Assembly (NCBI GenBank): GCA_003219995.1
Contig: QHRC01000122.1
Location: forward strand, 1-6,102
Source of the DNA: Verrucomicrobiota bacterium
Lineage (GTDB): Bacteria > Verrucomicrobiota > Verrucomicrobiia > Chthoniobacterales > UBA10450
Direction of reading: 5' to 3'
DNA: 6,102 nucleotides
Shown: piece after piece, positions 5,760 through 6,102 of the stretch
How positions within the stretch are numbered: the first letter of the stretch is position 1
Layout of the letters: the number at the start of each line of letters is the position of its first letter
Position numbers and translations under genes: made by a program
The notes under the pieces: generated by a model
Databases searched by the model: none
What the model saw: only the letters and a program-made list of their open reading frames with translations
Told to the model about the DNA's origin: nothing

Positions 5760-5802
5760 GCGTGTTGTAGATGCCGTCGCCACGGCGGCGTGTTTAAATC
5801 AA

Positions 5803-5856
5803 CTCTGCTGCTGAAGAGTCCGAGTGTTTTCGCGAGCAGGCAGCCGCAGCTACAAC
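5803..5856 (+). repeat. Intergenic hairpin repeat M1, copy C
   Basis: Most diverged copy. Outer stem CTGCT (5805-5809) with GGCAG (5839-5843), one pair now G-T. Inner stem TCCGAG (5819-5824) with TTCGCGA (5829-5835), keeping the bulged C (5833). The last pair changes from A-T in copies A and B to G-T, so pairing survives a sequence change. The outermost C-G pair of the inner stem in A and B is lost. The 18 bases 5829-5846 equal 510-527 of copy A. It begins 43 bases after the TIGR04073-type gene, again in the sense orientation. A further short hairpin GCCG/CGGC (5773-5786) lies between the gene and the repeat. Confidence 0.72.
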
Positions 5857-5867
5857 TCCCGGCTGCC
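5839..5867. repeat. Eight-pair inverted repeat overlapping M1 copy C
   Basis: GGCAGCCG (5839-5846) and CGGCTGCC (5860-5867) are perfect complements around a 13-base loop. The left arm reuses the bases that form the right side of the M1 outer stem, so the two folds exclude each other. No T run follows, so a standard intrinsic terminator is not supported, though a Rho-independent stop without a T tract or an mRNA-stability role cannot be excluded. Confidence 0.5.
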
Positions 5868-5927
5868 CGCAATTGTCCATCTTGTCCTCACCCATAATCG
5901 CGACAAATCTGAAGTTGACCGCACCGA

Positions 5928-5970
5928 GTAGCGGCGTATCCGTAGGGCGATTCGCTAAGGCGGTCGATCG
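5928..5970 (-). repeat. Palindromic repeat M2, diverged inverted copy
   Basis: Read on the minus strand this begins CGATCGAC, continues with CGCCTTAGCGAAT, then CCTACGG, and ends GCCGCTAC. The long M2 copy (601-660) reads CGATCGAC, CCGCCTTCGCTTGAA, GCTACGG and GCCGCTAC in the same order, with gaps. The REP-like palindrome is present (CCG at 5940-5942 with CGG at 5961-5963, and GCGA/TCGC at 5947-5955). It abuts the ATG of the next gene and includes the AAGG (5957-5960) that is the best candidate ribosome binding site for it. Confidence 0.55.
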
Positions 5971-6102
5971 ATGTATTCTCGACGCTTTTCCACGCTCCCG
6001 GTCATTGGTGTCTTAACGCTGGTTTATTTCATCGCCGGCAAGCTCGGACTCAAACTCGCGTTCCTGCACGCCAGCGCATCGCCGGTCTGGCCGCCGGCGG
6101 GA
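5971..6102 (+). CDS. MASE1-domain sensor protein, N-terminal fragment (runs off window)
   Basis: Only the first 44 codons are visible. After a short basic start (MYSRR) comes a hydrophobic segment VIGVLTLVYFIAGKLGLKLA and then FLHASASPVWPPAG. The pattern of YFxAGKLGLxLAF followed by SPVWPPAG is the beginning of a MASE1 domain, a multi-helix membrane sensory module usually attached to a histidine kinase, diguanylate cyclase or phosphodiesterase output domain. The output domain lies outside the window, so the signalling type cannot be told. The ATG at 5971 is preceded by AAGG ten bases upstream, which lies inside repeat M2. The frame is open to the window end. Confidence 0.82.
   Translation, partial: MYSRRFSTLPVIGVLTLVYFIAGKLGLKLAFLHASASPVWPPAG

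Noticed and set aside
483..5856. CRISPR-like reading of the M1 repeats
   Set aside because: The copies are hundreds to thousands of bases apart, diverged, and have no regular spacers or cas genes.

Overview
The window looks like chromosomal DNA of a Verrucomicrobiota bacterium, probably a soil-type lineage near Chthoniobacterales. The evidence is a TIGR04073-type small secreted protein (a family I know mainly from verrucomicrobial, exosortase-bearing genomes), a very long GreA whose N-terminal extension recalls chlamydial GreA and so a PVC-type architecture, and GC-rich palindromic repeats in the intergenic spaces. This placement is an inference from gene content; there is no rRNA or other marker in the window. 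No phage, transposase, CRISPR or plasmid gene is visible.

Layout, left to right. (1) 1-468 (+): 3' part of a ferritin with its ferroxidase residues. (2) 469-711: intergenic repeats. (3) 712-1014 (+): small secreted protein with a DUF5666-like pattern. (4) 1015-1131: convergent gap filled by repeats. (5) 1132-4266 (-): three genes read in the order long GreA, class I SAM methyltransferase, DUF1761 membrane protein, with gaps of 77 and 58 bases, so possibly one transcript. (6) 4267-4376: divergent spacer. (7) 4377-5312 (+): TerC/Alx family membrane protein. (8) 5358-5759 (+): TIGR04073-type secreted protein. (9) 5760-5970: intergenic repeats. (10) 5971-6102 (+): first 44 codons of a MASE1-domain sensor that runs off the window.

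The genes are a mixed housekeeping and envelope set: iron storage, RNA polymerase rescue, a putative metal transporter and exported small proteins. Nothing in the sequence ties them into one pathway. The most unusual content is between the genes. Three intergenic regions (469-711, 1015-1138, 5760-5970) each carry two repeat modules, called here M1 and M2. M1 is a short hairpin element (483-538, 1084-1138, 5803-5856) whose pairing, including a bulged C, is kept in all three copies. It always lies just downstream of a plus-strand gene. M2 is a palindromic box (601-662, 1059-1083, and inverted at 5928-5970). One M2 copy is compact; the other full copy is split at the centre of its palindrome by a 33-base REP-like palindrome. 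The modules occur in different orders and orientations. One copy overlaps the stop codon of the DUF1761 gene, and another contains the likely ribosome binding site of the MASE1 gene.
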